DNA from: Verrucomicrobiota bacterium
GTDB taxonomy: Bacteria; Verrucomicrobiota; Verrucomicrobiia; Opitutales; Opitutaceae
Assembly (NCBI GenBank): GCA_030601755.1
Contig: JAUWBF010000012.1
Span: forward strand, 1 to 63,017
Reading direction: 5' to 3'
Length of the DNA: 63,017 nt
The notes beneath the pieces were generated by a model, which was not told where the DNA came from, did no database searches, and saw nothing but the letters and a program-made list of their open reading frames with translations. Below are positions 1 through 7,971 of this stretch, in pieces; the stretch's first letter is position 1; every line of letters starts with the position of its first letter. Both the position numbers and the translations under genes were made by a program.

Positions 1-1411
1 GGCCGGCCCGCGAGGCCGCGCGCACGCCGCCCGCGCAGGTGTTGCCGCGCTCGGTCGGCCCGGCCGCGCCGCCCCGCTGGGGACGACTCGCGGTCGCCGG
101 CGGCGCGTGCCTGCTCGCGGGTGCGATTTGCACGCGGTTGCCCGCGCTGCCGCTGGCGGGCGGAGGACGTTTTCCGTTGGCCGGCTACGTGGCGGCGTTG
201 CTGCTGACCGTGGGCGCGGGGTTGTGGTGCGCGTTTTTGTTGCGGTCGTGTCGGCGACGCTGCGGCGGTTGCGCGGCGGCTCGGCCCCGGCGGCGGTCGC
301 GGCCGGACACCTGCGCGCGCCGTCCGGGCGGCACCGGCTGGCTGCGGCGGCGCTGCTCTGCGCAGTGGCCATGACGTCCGGCATGTTGGTGCTGGTGGGC
401 AGCTTCGAGCAGACGCTACGCGGATGGATCAACCGCACGCTGCAGGCCGATCTCTACGTGTCCGCACTGGGGCCGACCAACGTGTCGTCGCGCGTGCAGA
501 TCCCCGCGGAGATCGCCGACGCGGTGGCCGCGACCGGCGGCGTGGAGCGCGCGGCGCGCATCCTGTCGCTGCCCGTGCGTATCCAAGGAATCACGACAAC
601 GCTGTCCGGCGCCGACCTGCAACGCGCCGACCTGCGGCCCGACTTCACCTGGCTGGAGACGCCGGACGCGGACGCGTTTGCCCGCGAGGACTTCGCGATG
701 GTCAGCGAAAGTTTTTCCAAGCGCTTCGGCGTGCGTCGCGGCGACCGGATCGAGGTGCCCGCGCGGGGCGGCGTCCGCTCGCTGCGGGTGGCGGGCGTGT
801 TCGCCGACTACGGCAACGAGCAGGGCTCGGTGCTGGTCGACCGCGCGCGGCTGCTGGCGTGGTTCGGCGACGACCGCGCAACGAGCCTCGCGTTGTGGCT
901 GAAGCCCGGCGTCGACGCCACCGCGCTGCGGGCGGAGTTGCGCGAACGTTTTCCGGGACTGGAGGTGACCGGCAGCGCGGCGCTGCGCGCGGAGGTGCTG
1001 CGGGTGTTTCGGCAGACCTTCGGCATCACGCACGCGTTGCAGGTCATCGGCGTGGCGGTGGCGCTGGCCGGGCTCGGCCTGACGCTCGCGAGCATCCTCC
1101 TTGATCGGCGCGCGGAGCTGACGACGTTGCGCGCGCTGGGTTTTGCGCGAAGCGAACTCGCCGCCGCCGGCGCGCTGGAAGGACTCGGCGTCGCGCTGGC
1201 CGGCGCGGTCGGCGGCGTCGGGCTCGGACTCGCGCTCGGCTGGGTGCTGGTGCACGTCGTCAACAAGCAGGCCTTTGGCTGGACGCTCGCGCTGGCCTGG
1301 CCGTGGGCGGGTCTGTTCGCGCTGGCCGCGGTGGTCGCGACGGCGGGCGCGCTGGTCGGCCATCGCGTCGGCCGCTGGGGCGCGGCGCTGCCCGCCGACC
1401 GGGAGGAATAA
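1..1411 (+). CDS. FtsX-like ABC transporter permease, 5'-truncated, apparent frameshift
   Basis: C-terminal part of an inner-membrane permease of the FtsX/MacB type. Reading starts at the window edge in the frame of position 3, where a hydrophobic segment (GYVAALLLTVGAGLWCAFLL) is coded. The sense then continues in the frame of position 2 with AVVSATLRRL, so the reading frame changes near 234-250, next to a run of five T (234-238). The rest holds a periplasmic domain and a terminal FtsX domain with about three membrane helices and the signature RRAELTTLRALGFARSEL. The gene directly downstream is AttH/CrtC-like, a partner often seen with such permeases in AttEFGH-type systems. The stop at 1409-1411 overlaps the ribosome binding site of that gene. 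One missing base (error or mutation) would explain the shift. Confidence 0.75.
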   Translation, partial: AGPRGRAHAARAGVAALGRPGRAAPLGTTRGRRRRVPARGCDLHAVARAAAGGRRTFSVGRLRGGVAADRGRGVVVRVFVAVVSATLRRLRGGSAPAAVAAGHLRAPSGRHRLAAAALLCAVAMTSGMLVLVGSFEQTLRGWINRTLQADLYVSALGPTNVSSRVQIPAEIADAVAATGGVERAARILSLPVRIQGITTTLSGADLQRADLRPDFTWLETPDADAFAREDFAMVSESFSKRFGVRRGDRIEVPARGGVRSLRVAGVFADYGNEQGSVLVDRARLLAWFGDDRATSLALWLKPGVDATALRAELRERFPGLEVTGSAALRAEVLRVFRQTFGITHALQVIGVAVALAGLGLTLASILLDRRAELTTLRALGFARSELAAAGALEGLGVALAGAVGGVGLGLALGWVLVHVVNKQAFGWTLALAWPWAGLFALAAVVATAGALVGHRVGRWGAALPADREE

Positions 1412-1414
1412 ACC

Positions 1415-2554
1415 GTGGACGTAACCATGATGAACCCCGCAACCGGACAAGGATTCCAACGCAAATTTCTGAAAGCGCTCACGCTGTCCGCGCTGGTCGT
1501 TTTGAGCTTGGCCGGCGCGCCCGCGCCGCTGGCGTCGACCACGCCGGAGGGTTTCGCCGTGCCGCAGCCGGGGCGGCTTTTTGAGTTTCCGCGCGACCAC
1601 GGCTCGCACCCCGAGTTCAAGATCGAGTGGTGGTATCTGACCGGCCACCTCTTCGCGGAGGACGGCGCGCGGCGCTTCGGTTATCAGGCGACGTTTTTCC
1701 GGCAGGCGTCGCCAGACGGCACGCGGCAGATCTACCTCGCGCACATGGCACTGACCGACGTGACCGGCGAACGTTTCCGGCATCAGGCGCGGCTCAATCG
1801 CGAGGGTTGGGACGCCCAAGCATCGACCGAGACGCTCGACCTGCGCAACGGTCCGTGGACGTTGACGATGACCGACCCGACCACCGAAAAGATGGAGCTG
1901 CGCGGCGGCGTGCGCGCGGAAGCGGGCTTTGCGTTGACGCTCACGCCGGCCAAGCCGCTGGTGTTTTTCGGCGAGGACGGCGTCTCGCGCAAAGGCGACG
2001 CGCCGACCGCGGCGAGCCACTACCTGACCTTCACGCGCCTGCGCACCGCCGGCACGCTTACGCTTGGCGACGAGACGCTCGCGGTGACCGGCGAGAGCTG
2101 GATGGACCACGAGATCAGCAGCAGCCAGCTCGACGAAAACCAAGTCGGCTGGGACTGGGTGAGCGTGCATTTCGACGACGGCCGCGAACTCATGCTCTAC
2201 CGCCTGCGCCGCGCGGATGGCACGACCGACCCCGCGTCGACGCTCACCTGGGTCGACGTCGCCAGCGCGACGCAAAAGGCCGGGTTCAGCTGGGAGCCGC
2301 TGACCCGTTGGCGCAGCCCGCGCAACGCCGCCGAGTATCCCGCACGTATCCGTTTGACCACGACAGACCCCGCCGACGGTCGCGAGCGGGTGCTACTCAT
2401 CGAGCCGCTCCTCGCGGACCAGGAACTCGACGGCGACCGCGACGGCATCGCGTATTGGGAAGGCACCTGCCGAGTGCGCGACGAGTCCACCGGCCGAGTC
2501 CTCGGCTCCGCCTACATGGAACTCACCGGCTACGCCAACCCCCTCGACCTCTGA
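1415..2554 (+). CDS. AttH/CrtC-like lipocalin-type exported protein
   Basis: A 379-residue protein of the AttH / carotenoid 1,2-hydratase (CrtC) superfamily. The family hallmark KIEWWYLTGHL lies near residue 70, followed by GYQATFFRQ and, further on, the conserved ESWMDHEISSSQL and GWDWVSVHF. A hydrophobic stretch at about residues 22-40 ending in a small-residue region suggests a signal peptide, so it probably acts outside the inner membrane. The GTG start at 1415 is chosen because GGGAGGAA lies seven bases upstream; ATG codons at 1427 and 1430 are alternatives. It follows the permease by three bases and probably works with that transporter. CrtC homology does not make it a carotenoid enzyme: AttH-type members next to ABC permeases have no established reaction. 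Confidence 0.85.
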   Translation: MDVTMMNPATGQGFQRKFLKALTLSALVVLSLAGAPAPLASTTPEGFAVPQPGRLFEFPRDHGSHPEFKIEWWYLTGHLFAEDGARRFGYQATFFRQASPDGTRQIYLAHMALTDVTGERFRHQARLNREGWDAQASTETLDLRNGPWTLTMTDPTTEKMELRGGVRAEAGFALTLTPAKPLVFFGEDGVSRKGDAPTAASHYLTFTRLRTAGTLTLGDETLAVTGESWMDHEISSSQLDENQVGWDWVSVHFDDGRELMLYRLRRADGTTDPASTLTWVDVASATQKAGFSWEPLTRWRSPRNAAEYPARIRLTTTDPADGRERVLLIEPLLADQELDGDRDGIAYWEGTCRVRDESTGRVLGSAYMELTGYANPLDL

Positions 2555-2570
2555 CCGCCACCCAATCGCT

Positions 2571-2607
2571 CCCGGAAAAGACTAACGTATCTGGTTAGTC
2601 TTTTCCG
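2571..2607 (+). repeat. Palindromic repeat family A, copy 1 (forward)
   Basis: Left arm CCCGGAAAAGACTAAC, loop GTATCTG, right arm GTTAGTCTTTTCCG. The 13-base core arms pair perfectly. The loop sequence sets the orientation, and this copy is forward. It begins 17 bases after the attH-like stop, so it could also end transcription, but the same element also occurs upstream of mutS. Confidence 0.85.
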
Positions 2608-2743
2608 AGTTTTTGATCGGTCAACCAGGCGCGCCAACACGGCTCCGATGCCGAGCAGGCGCATGGTCGGAGCCTGCATTTTCACTCTAAAAATGCGCAT
2701 AGACGGACACTTTTCTCAGGCCGCCGAGCTGAGCGCCGATGCG

Positions 2744-2782
2744 CCGGAAAAAGACTAACCAGATACGTTAGTTTTTTCTGGG
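2744..2782 (-). repeat. Palindromic repeat family A, copy 2 (reverse)
   Basis: Same element in reverse: CCGGAAAAAGACTAAC, loop CAGATAC, then GTTAGTTTTTTCTGG. The arms are less perfect than in copy 1 (an extra A on the left, a T run on the right). With copy 1 it brackets about 136 bases. Confidence 0.85.
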
Positions 2783-2881
2783 AAAAGGGAGGGATTTGAG
2801 GCGACGAGCGGGCAAAGAGGCGGGCGGAGAATTTTTTGGCGGGGCGCGGTGACAAACGGCGCGGGGCGGTTTTGCTCCGGC

Positions 2882-3634
2882 ATGGACGATACTTCTCCCG
2901 TGGTGCTGATCGCCGGCGTGACCGGCGGCATTGGGTCGACGGTGGCGCGCAAGCTGCACGCGGCCGGTTGGCGCGTGGCAGGGTTTGCGCGTGATCTGGG
3001 ACGGCTGGGCGCGCTGTCAGGCGAGTTGAGCGGAGCGGATTTGTCCGCCGCCGAAGCCACCGACCCGGAGGCGGTCGAACGCGTGGTGCGGGATGTCGTG
3101 GAACGTCACGGGCGGCTCGACGCCTACGTGCACGCGGTCGGCACGATTTTGGTGAAAAACGCGCAGCAAACCACCGTCGAGGAATGGCGGAGCACGCTGG
3201 ACGCGAATCTCAACTCGGCGTTCTACGGCCTCAAACACGCGGTGGCGCCGATCCAGCGGCAGGGCGGTTCGCTGGTGTTCGTAAGCTCGGTGGCGGCGCG
3301 CACGGGGCTGGCGTCGCACGAAGCGATCGGCGCGTCGAAGGCGGGCATCGAGGGCTTGGTGCGCTCGGCGGCGGCCAGCTACGCGTCGCGCAACGTGCGG
3401 GTGAACGCGGTCGCTCCGGGTTTGGTGGACACGCCGTTGGCGAGACCATTGCTCGGCAGCGACGCGGCGCGGGCGTTTTCCGAAAAACTGCATCCGCTGG
3501 GTCGGGTCGGACGCCCGGAAAATATCGCCGGCGTGATCGCGTGGCTGCTGTCCGAGGAGGGTTCGTGGGTGACCGGCGAGGTTTGGTCGGTCGACGGCGG
3601 CATGGCCAACGTGCGGCCGCGTCCGAAGGTATGA
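2882..3634 (+). CDS. SDR-family oxidoreductase-like protein lacking the catalytic tyrosine
   Basis: A 250-residue short-chain dehydrogenase/reductase fold protein. The nucleotide-binding motif GVTGGIGS is near residue 10 and the catalytic-region serine is in VFVSSVAAR. The C-terminal WVTGEVWSVDGG is typical of FabG-like members. At the YxxxK active site the sequence reads HEAIGASKAG: lysine is present but tyrosine is replaced by isoleucine. I chose ATG 2882 because the Rossmann strand follows at once; a GTG at 2849 would add an unlikely leader. It stands between a repeat pair and tRNA-Ala with no operon partner. The substrate is unknown, and the missing tyrosine makes ordinary SDR chemistry doubtful. 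Confidence 0.85.
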   Translation: MDDTSPVVLIAGVTGGIGSTVARKLHAAGWRVAGFARDLGRLGALSGELSGADLSAAEATDPEAVERVVRDVVERHGRLDAYVHAVGTILVKNAQQTTVEEWRSTLDANLNSAFYGLKHAVAPIQRQGGSLVFVSSVAARTGLASHEAIGASKAGIEGLVRSAAASYASRNVRVNAVAPGLVDTPLARPLLGSDAARAFSEKLHPLGRVGRPENIAGVIAWLLSEEGSWVTGEVWSVDGGMANVRPRPKV

Positions 3635-3712
3635 AAAAAGTTTGGGCGAAGTTCAAAAAACTCCTTGCCATACCTCCGCAAAGACCGCTTTTTCACCTCT
3701 CCCTTAACGAAA

Positions 3713-3788
3713 GGGCTCTTAGCTCAGTTGGTAGAGCGCCTCAATGGCATTGAGGAGGTCAGCAGTTCGAACCTGCTAGGGTCCACCA
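3713..3788 (+). tRNA. tRNA-Ala (GGC anticodon)
   Basis: A 76-base cloverleaf. The acceptor GGGCTCT pairs with AGGGTCC and includes the G3:U70 wobble that identifies alanine tRNAs. The D-arm is AGCTCAGTTGGTAGAGC. The anticodon loop ATGGCAT sits on stem CCTCA/TGAGG, and the T-arm contains GTTCGAAC. CCA is encoded at 3786-3788. A terminator follows. Confidence 0.97.
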
Positions 3789-3797
3789 ATTTACAAC

Positions 3798-3829
3798 AAA
3801 AAAGCCGCCTGCAATCAGGCGGCTTTTTT
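3798..3829 (+). terminator. Rho-independent terminator after tRNA-Ala
   Basis: Stem GCCGCCTG / CAGGCGGC (3804-3811 with 3816-3823), four-base loop, six T (3824-3829), preceded by six A. It could act in both directions. Confidence 0.92.
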
Positions 3830-4009
3830 GCGTTTCGTAGTGGCGGTGCGTATTCGAGGCGGGAGTCGGAGCGACGGCTGCTGGGCACGGGCGGGGATGC
3901 GTGGCGAGAGGGCGACGCGGAGACCGAGGAGAGACGGCGGAGAGCGACACGCAGGAAACCGAGACCGGACGTGGCGGGGCGGTTAGCGGGCCGCTGGACC
4001 CGCGCGCGC

Positions 4010-4882
4010 TCAGAGGTCCTTCATGCGGAAATTGACCTCGCGGCTCCCGCTCTTGCCGTCGGGGCGGGCACCGAGCGGGGGCAACGCGGCGAAGGCGGCG
4101 AGCACGGAGTTGTCAAAGGCTTGGTTGCCGGAGGAGCGGGTGATGCGCACCTGCGACACGGTGCCGGCGGCGGAAACGTGGTAGGACACGGTGGTGACAA
4201 GCTGGTCGCTGAGGCCGGGTGGTTTTTGATGGGCCTTTTTCAGCAGGGCCAGCAGGCGGGAGAAGTAGGCGTCCATCTGGCTCTGCATCTGCGCGGTGAG
4301 CGCGGTGCCGCCGCCGCCTTGCGAATTGTTGCGCAGGCCGTCGGTCACGGCGCCGGGGTCGACGAGCTTGGGCTTGACGGGCGCAGGGGCGGGTTTGTTC
4401 GCGGTGGAGGCGTTGGCGGTTTTGCCGAACTTTTTGTCGAACTCCTCCTTGGTCATGGTCTGGCGCGGAGCCGGGGTGGCCTTCGGCTTGGTTGGCGCGG
4501 GCGTGGACTTTGGCGTGGGCTTAGGTGGCGCGGGAGTGGGTTTGGTGGGGGCCGGCGTGGGTTTGGGCGGCACGGGCACGGGGTCGGGAATGACCACGGG
4601 GTCCGGCGGGGTGACCGGTTCGGGGATGACAACGGGCTCGGGGATGACGAGGTCGGGCAGCGGCTCCGGCATGTCGATCTTGAAGCTGGGGTCGCTGGGC
4701 TGCTCGGAGGCAGGCGCCTCGGTGGCCATGTATTCGTCGCCGGGACCCTGCACGACTTCGAAGAGCTGGGTGTTTTCGGGCTCCTTCTGGCGAAGCAGAT
4801 AGGCGAACGCGACGAGCGCCACCGCGAGCGCGACATGGAGCAGCAGGGACAGAAAAAATGAGCCGGTGTAGCGGTCGTTCAT
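4010..4882 (-). CDS. TonB-family energy transducer
   Basis: A 290-residue TonB/TolA-type protein that would carry proton-motive energy from an ExbB-ExbD motor across the periplasm. One N-terminal membrane helix (about residues 8-28) is followed by a long Pro-rich linker (about 70-165, with repeated PVVIPEPV and PTPAPTKP units). A C-terminal TonB-like domain contains SYHVSAAGTVSQVRITRSSG and ends REVNFRMKDL. It lies four bases after exbD in an exbB-exbD-tonB operon. No TonB-dependent receptor is in the window, so the client is unknown. The domain order would also fit TolA; I prefer TonB because the C-terminal domain matches TonB and no tolB or pal is present. Confidence 0.88.
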   Translation of the reverse strand: MNDRYTGSFFLSLLLHVALAVALVAFAYLLRQKEPENTQLFEVVQGPGDEYMATEAPASEQPSDPSFKIDMPEPLPDLVIPEPVVIPEPVTPPDPVVIPDPVPVPPKPTPAPTKPTPAPPKPTPKSTPAPTKPKATPAPRQTMTKEEFDKKFGKTANASTANKPAPAPVKPKLVDPGAVTDGLRNNSQGGGGTALTAQMQSQMDAYFSRLLALLKKAHQKPPGLSDQLVTTVSYHVSAAGTVSQVRITRSSGNQAFDNSVLAAFAALPPLGARPDGKSGSREVNFRMKDL

Positions 4883-4886
4883 CGCC

Positions 4887-5318
4887 TCAGTTGCCCGGGA
4901 CCTGGGTGTCGAAGCTGACCTTGGAAAGGTTGTTTTGTTTCAGCGCGTCCATCACCGAGATGAAGTGCTGGGCGGTGGCCTTGGCGTCCATGCGGATGCG
5001 GAAGACGGGCGGCTTGGACTGGGCGGCGAAGCTGGCGAGCGAGGTCTTGAGTTGCTCGAGCGGGAGCACGATCTCGCCGAGCTGAACGGTGCCGTCGGCG
5101 CGGATGACGATGGTCTGAAACTGGGTGTCGGGCGGGGGCTTGGGTTGCGCGCTTTTCGACTCGACGGGCAGATCGACGGGCACGGTCTGCTCGTTCTGGA
5201 TGAGCGGCGTGGCGATCATGAAGATGATCAGCAGCGTGAAGCCGAGGTCGATGAGGTTGGTGACGTTGAGCTCCGAGATCGGGGCCGTCTGGCGCGGTCG
5301 GCGAAAGGTGCGGGCCAT
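4887..5318 (-). CDS. exbD: ExbD/TolR-family biopolymer transporter
   Basis: A 143-residue protein with one membrane helix near residues 18-40. The helix contains the conserved aspartate in NLIDLGFTLLIIFMIATPLI and is followed by a periplasmic domain. Together with ExbB it forms the proton-driven motor that energises TonB. The ATG at 5318 gives MARTFRRPRQ, the usual short cytoplasmic start; longer upstream reading is antisense-like sequence. It lies between exbB (41-base gap) and tonB (four-base gap). TolR is the close alternative and cannot be separated from sequence alone. Confidence 0.9.
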   Translation of the reverse strand: MARTFRRPRQTAPISELNVTNLIDLGFTLLIIFMIATPLIQNEQTVPVDLPVESKSAQPKPPPDTQFQTIVIRADGTVQLGEIVLPLEQLKTSLASFAAQSKPPVFRIRMDAKATAQHFISVMDALKQNNLSKVSFDTQVPGN

Positions 5319-5358
5319 GGTGCGTGGGCTTTGCGGCGCGAGGGACGACGGCGGCGGG

Positions 5359-6045
5359 TTACTTCGACTCGAGTTCGATGCGGTCGGCGAGCGAGCTGGA
5401 GTAGTTTTCCAGCTCGGTGGTGAGTCGCTTGGTCGAGGAGAGCAGGTAGTTGTAGCCGAAGACCGAGGGGATCGCGACGACGAGGCCGGCGACGGTGGTG
5501 AGCAGTGCCGAGGACACGCCGGGGGCGAGGGTCTGGATCGTGGCGTTTTGCTGGAGGCCGATCGCGCCGAAGGCCGCCATGACGCCCCATACGGTGCCGA
5601 GCAGGCCGACGAAGGGCGCGCCCGAGACGATGGTGGCAAGGAAGATCATGCTCGATTCGTAGCGGAGGGTCTGGCGGGCGATGGCGCGCGAGATGGCGTT
5701 CTCGGCGTGCTCGAGGCGGGCGCGGCCGGAGTCCTCGCCCTTTTCCTTCAGAATTGAGGCGGCGCGCCAGTAGGCCTCGATGGCGTCGTTGAACACGTCG
5801 GCGTAGGGAATGGCCCGGCGATGGCGAAACGACTCGGGCAGGTCGAGCACAGTGCGCTCTTCGCGCAGGCGTTGTTCAAAGGCGAGATTAAGCTCGCGCA
5901 GGCGCTTCAATTCAAAGTGTTTGCCAAACATCACGGTCCACGCGATCAGGCTGAAGATCGCCAGGCCCACGGTGAGGATTTGGCCGAAAAGATCGGAGTT
6001 GGAGAAGACCTGGACGAGGTTGGTGACGGCGAAAATCGTGGGCAT
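5359..6045 (-). CDS. exbB: ExbB/TolQ-family proton channel protein
   Basis: A 228-residue three-helix inner-membrane protein. Helix 1 is near residues 20-40 (ILTVGLAIFSLIAWTVMFG). Helices 2 and 3 contain the family core, IVSGAPFVGLLGTVWGVMAAF and TVAGLVVAIPSVFGYNYL. It is the channel subunit of the ExbB-ExbD-TonB machine coded next to it. The start is uncertain: ATG 6045 gives MPTIFAVTNL; in-frame ATGs at 6072 and 6102 would add 9 or 19 residues, and none has a clear ribosome site. It is divergent from the PfkB-tmk operon, with about 130 bases between. Confidence 0.9.
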   Translation of the reverse strand: MPTIFAVTNLVQVFSNSDLFGQILTVGLAIFSLIAWTVMFGKHFELKRLRELNLAFEQRLREERTVLDLPESFRHRRAIPYADVFNDAIEAYWRAASILKEKGEDSGRARLEHAENAISRAIARQTLRYESSMIFLATIVSGAPFVGLLGTVWGVMAAFGAIGLQQNATIQTLAPGVSSALLTTVAGLVVAIPSVFGYNYLLSSTKRLTTELENYSSSLADRIELESK

Positions 6046-6174
6046 CGGGCGATGTGGGTGCGGCGGGGCCATAGCGTTGCGGGCATGCCGCGGGGCCTTC
6101 AACGGAAAACGCGCGGCGATTGTGTTTGCGGGCTATGGCGCAGGGTCTTTCGTAACTTTTTCCGCTTTCCATCC

Positions 6175-7296
6175 ATGGACTTCAAAGCCCGCGCCCTCGC
6201 CTCGCTCCGCACCCAACGCGCCCAAAAACGCTCGCTTCAGGCCGTCGTCGGCCTCGATGGCTTCGTCGACACGATCGTCAAGCCCGTCGGACAACGCAGC
6301 GGCCAGGGCGACGCGTTCACTCCGATCAAGACGATCCCGGAGTTCGCGCAACGCATCCTCGGCGCGGCCGGCAAGAGCACCAACATCGAGTTCTACCCGC
6401 TCATGGACAAGCTCGGCGGCAACGGTCCAATCATGGCCAACGCGCTGCACGCCGGCGGCACCGCCATCACCTACATCGGCGCCCTCGGCGCACCCGCGGT
6501 GCACCCGGTCTTCGCGGAGTTCGCCGAAAAGACCCGCGTCATCTCCCTCTGCAATCCCGCCGCGACCACCGCCGTCGAGTTCGGCGATGGCAAGCTCATG
6601 CTCGGCCAGATGAAGAGCCTCGACGAGATCACGTTGCCCACCATCACCGCCGCCCTCGGTGCGGACGGCCTGCGCGACACCCTCGCCGCGGCCGACGCCA
6701 TCGCGTTGGTCAACTGGACCATGATCCCGAACATGACCGCGATCTTCAACGGCCTGCTCGCCGACGTCCTGCCCGCCCTGCCCGCGCGCGCCGACGGTGG
6801 CGAACGCCTGTTCTTCTTCGACCTCGCCGATCCGGAAAAACGCTCCCGCGACGACCTGCGCGAGGTGCTCGGCGTCATCGGCAAGTTCACCGCCTTCGGC
6901 CGCGTCACCCTCGGCCTCAACCTCAAGGAGGCCCAGCAGGTCTCCGCCGCGCTCGAGCTCGGCGACTTCGCCAACGACGAGGCCGGCCTGCGCGCCCTTT
7001 CCGCGGCCATCCGCGAAAAGCTCGCGCTCACCACCGTCGTCGTTCACCCGCGCGAATCGGCCGCCTGCGCCACCGCCGCCGGCACCGCCTGGGTGCCCGG
7101 CCCGTATTGCGACTGCCCGCTGATCACCACCGGCGCCGGCGACCACTTCAACGCCGGCTTCACCAACGGCCAGCTTCTCGGCCTCGATCCCGAGGGATGC
7201 CTCGCGCTCGGCGTCTGCACCAGCGGCCACTACGTGCGCACCGCCGCCAGCCCCACGCTCGACGACCTCGAAACCTTCCTCGCCAACTGGAACTGA
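6175..7296 (+). CDS. PfkB-family carbohydrate kinase
   Basis: A 373-residue ribokinase-fold kinase. It opens with VVGLDGFVDTIV, has the glycine motif KLGGNGPIMANAL near residue 80, and carries PfkB signature 2 TTGAGDHFNAGF near residue 320 with the catalytic aspartate in GAGD. It phosphorylates a sugar or nucleoside; the substrate cannot be read from sequence. ATG 6175 is chosen because the reading frame upstream is shadow sequence opposite exbB. It leads a tight plus-strand operon (19 bases to tmk), though a metabolic link with replication genes is not obvious. Confidence 0.88.
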   Translation: MDFKARALASLRTQRAQKRSLQAVVGLDGFVDTIVKPVGQRSGQGDAFTPIKTIPEFAQRILGAAGKSTNIEFYPLMDKLGGNGPIMANALHAGGTAITYIGALGAPAVHPVFAEFAEKTRVISLCNPAATTAVEFGDGKLMLGQMKSLDEITLPTITAALGADGLRDTLAAADAIALVNWTMIPNMTAIFNGLLADVLPALPARADGGERLFFFDLADPEKRSRDDLREVLGVIGKFTAFGRVTLGLNLKEAQQVSAALELGDFANDEAGLRALSAAIREKLALTTVVVHPRESAACATAAGTAWVPGPYCDCPLITTGAGDHFNAGFTNGQLLGLDPEGCLALGVCTSGHYVRTAASPTLDDLETFLANWN

Positions 7297-7315
7297 TCCA
7301 ACCATCCTCCCGACC

Positions 7316-7963
7316 ATGCCCTTGAAACAAAAGCCCGCCGGCAAACTCATCTCGTTCGAAGGCTCCGAAGGCAGCGGCAAGTCCACGCAGATCGCGCTGC
7401 TCGCCGAACACATCCAGCTCCTCGGTCGCGACACCCTCGTCACCCGCGAGCCCGGCGGCACCGAGATCGGCGAACAGATCCGCAACATCATCGTGCACAA
7501 CTCCAAGGGCGACGAGATGAGCGCCGAGACCGAGTTGCTGCTCTTCGCCGCCGCCCGCGCCCAGCTCGTGCGAGAGATCATCGCCCCCGCGCTCGTCGCG
7601 GGCACCGTTGTGCTCAGCGACCGTTTCCTCGACTCCACCACCGTCTACCAAGGCGTCGCGCGCAACCTCGCCATGGACCCGGTGCAGATGATCAACGCCT
7701 TCGCCGTCGGCAACGTCATGCCCGCGCTCACCATCATCCTGGACGTGCCCACCGAGGTCAGCATCGCCCGCATCCGCCGCCGTGCCAGCGACCTGCCCGA
7801 CCGCATGGAGCGCGAGAGCGTCAGCTTCTACGAAAAGGTCCGCGAGGGCTACCTCGTCCTCGCCAAGAGCATGCCCGAGCGCTTCCTCGTGATCGACGGC
7901 ACCCAGGACGAGGCCACCGTCGCCAAGCAGGTCTGGGCCGCCGTGCAAAAGCTCCTCGCCTGA
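7316..7963 (+). CDS. tmk: Thymidylate kinase
   Basis: A 215-residue dTMP kinase (dTMP + ATP to dTDP + ADP), essential for DNA synthesis. The P-loop FEGSEGSGKST is near residues 14-24, followed by TREPGGTEIGE, the DR motif LSDRFLDSTTVYQG near residue 100, and a LID-region RRASDLPDRME. Length matches the family. It is followed eight bases later by the delta-prime gene; the tmk-holB pairing is widespread in bacteria and supports both calls. Confidence 0.97.
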   Translation: MPLKQKPAGKLISFEGSEGSGKSTQIALLAEHIQLLGRDTLVTREPGGTEIGEQIRNIIVHNSKGDEMSAETELLLFAAARAQLVREIIAPALVAGTVVLSDRFLDSTTVYQGVARNLAMDPVQMINAFAVGNVMPALTIILDVPTEVSIARIRRRASDLPDRMERESVSFYEKVREGYLVLAKSMPERFLVIDGTQDEATVAKQVWAAVQKLLA

Positions 7964-7971
7964 CCCGGCCG

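Larger units (their letters stand above)
2555..2881. other. Intergenic region with palindromic repeat pair and inner hairpins
   Basis: No coding frame with protein-like character is visible here. The stretch holds two inverted copies of a palindromic repeat (2571-2607 and 2744-2782). Between them lie two further inverted repeats: GGCTCCGA (2641-2648) with TCGGAGCC (2667-2674), and GCATTTT (2676-2682) with AAAATGC (2690-2696). Confidence 0.6.

Noticed and set aside
233-239. Programmed -1 frameshift in the permease
   Set aside because: The T run is not a standard X-XXY-YYZ slippery heptamer in this phase, so a missing base is simpler.
416-2275. Long open frame antisense to the permease and attH-like genes
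   Set aside because: Arg/Gly/Ala-rich with no domain pattern; typical of the opposite strand of GC-rich genes, while the plus strand carries recognisable families.
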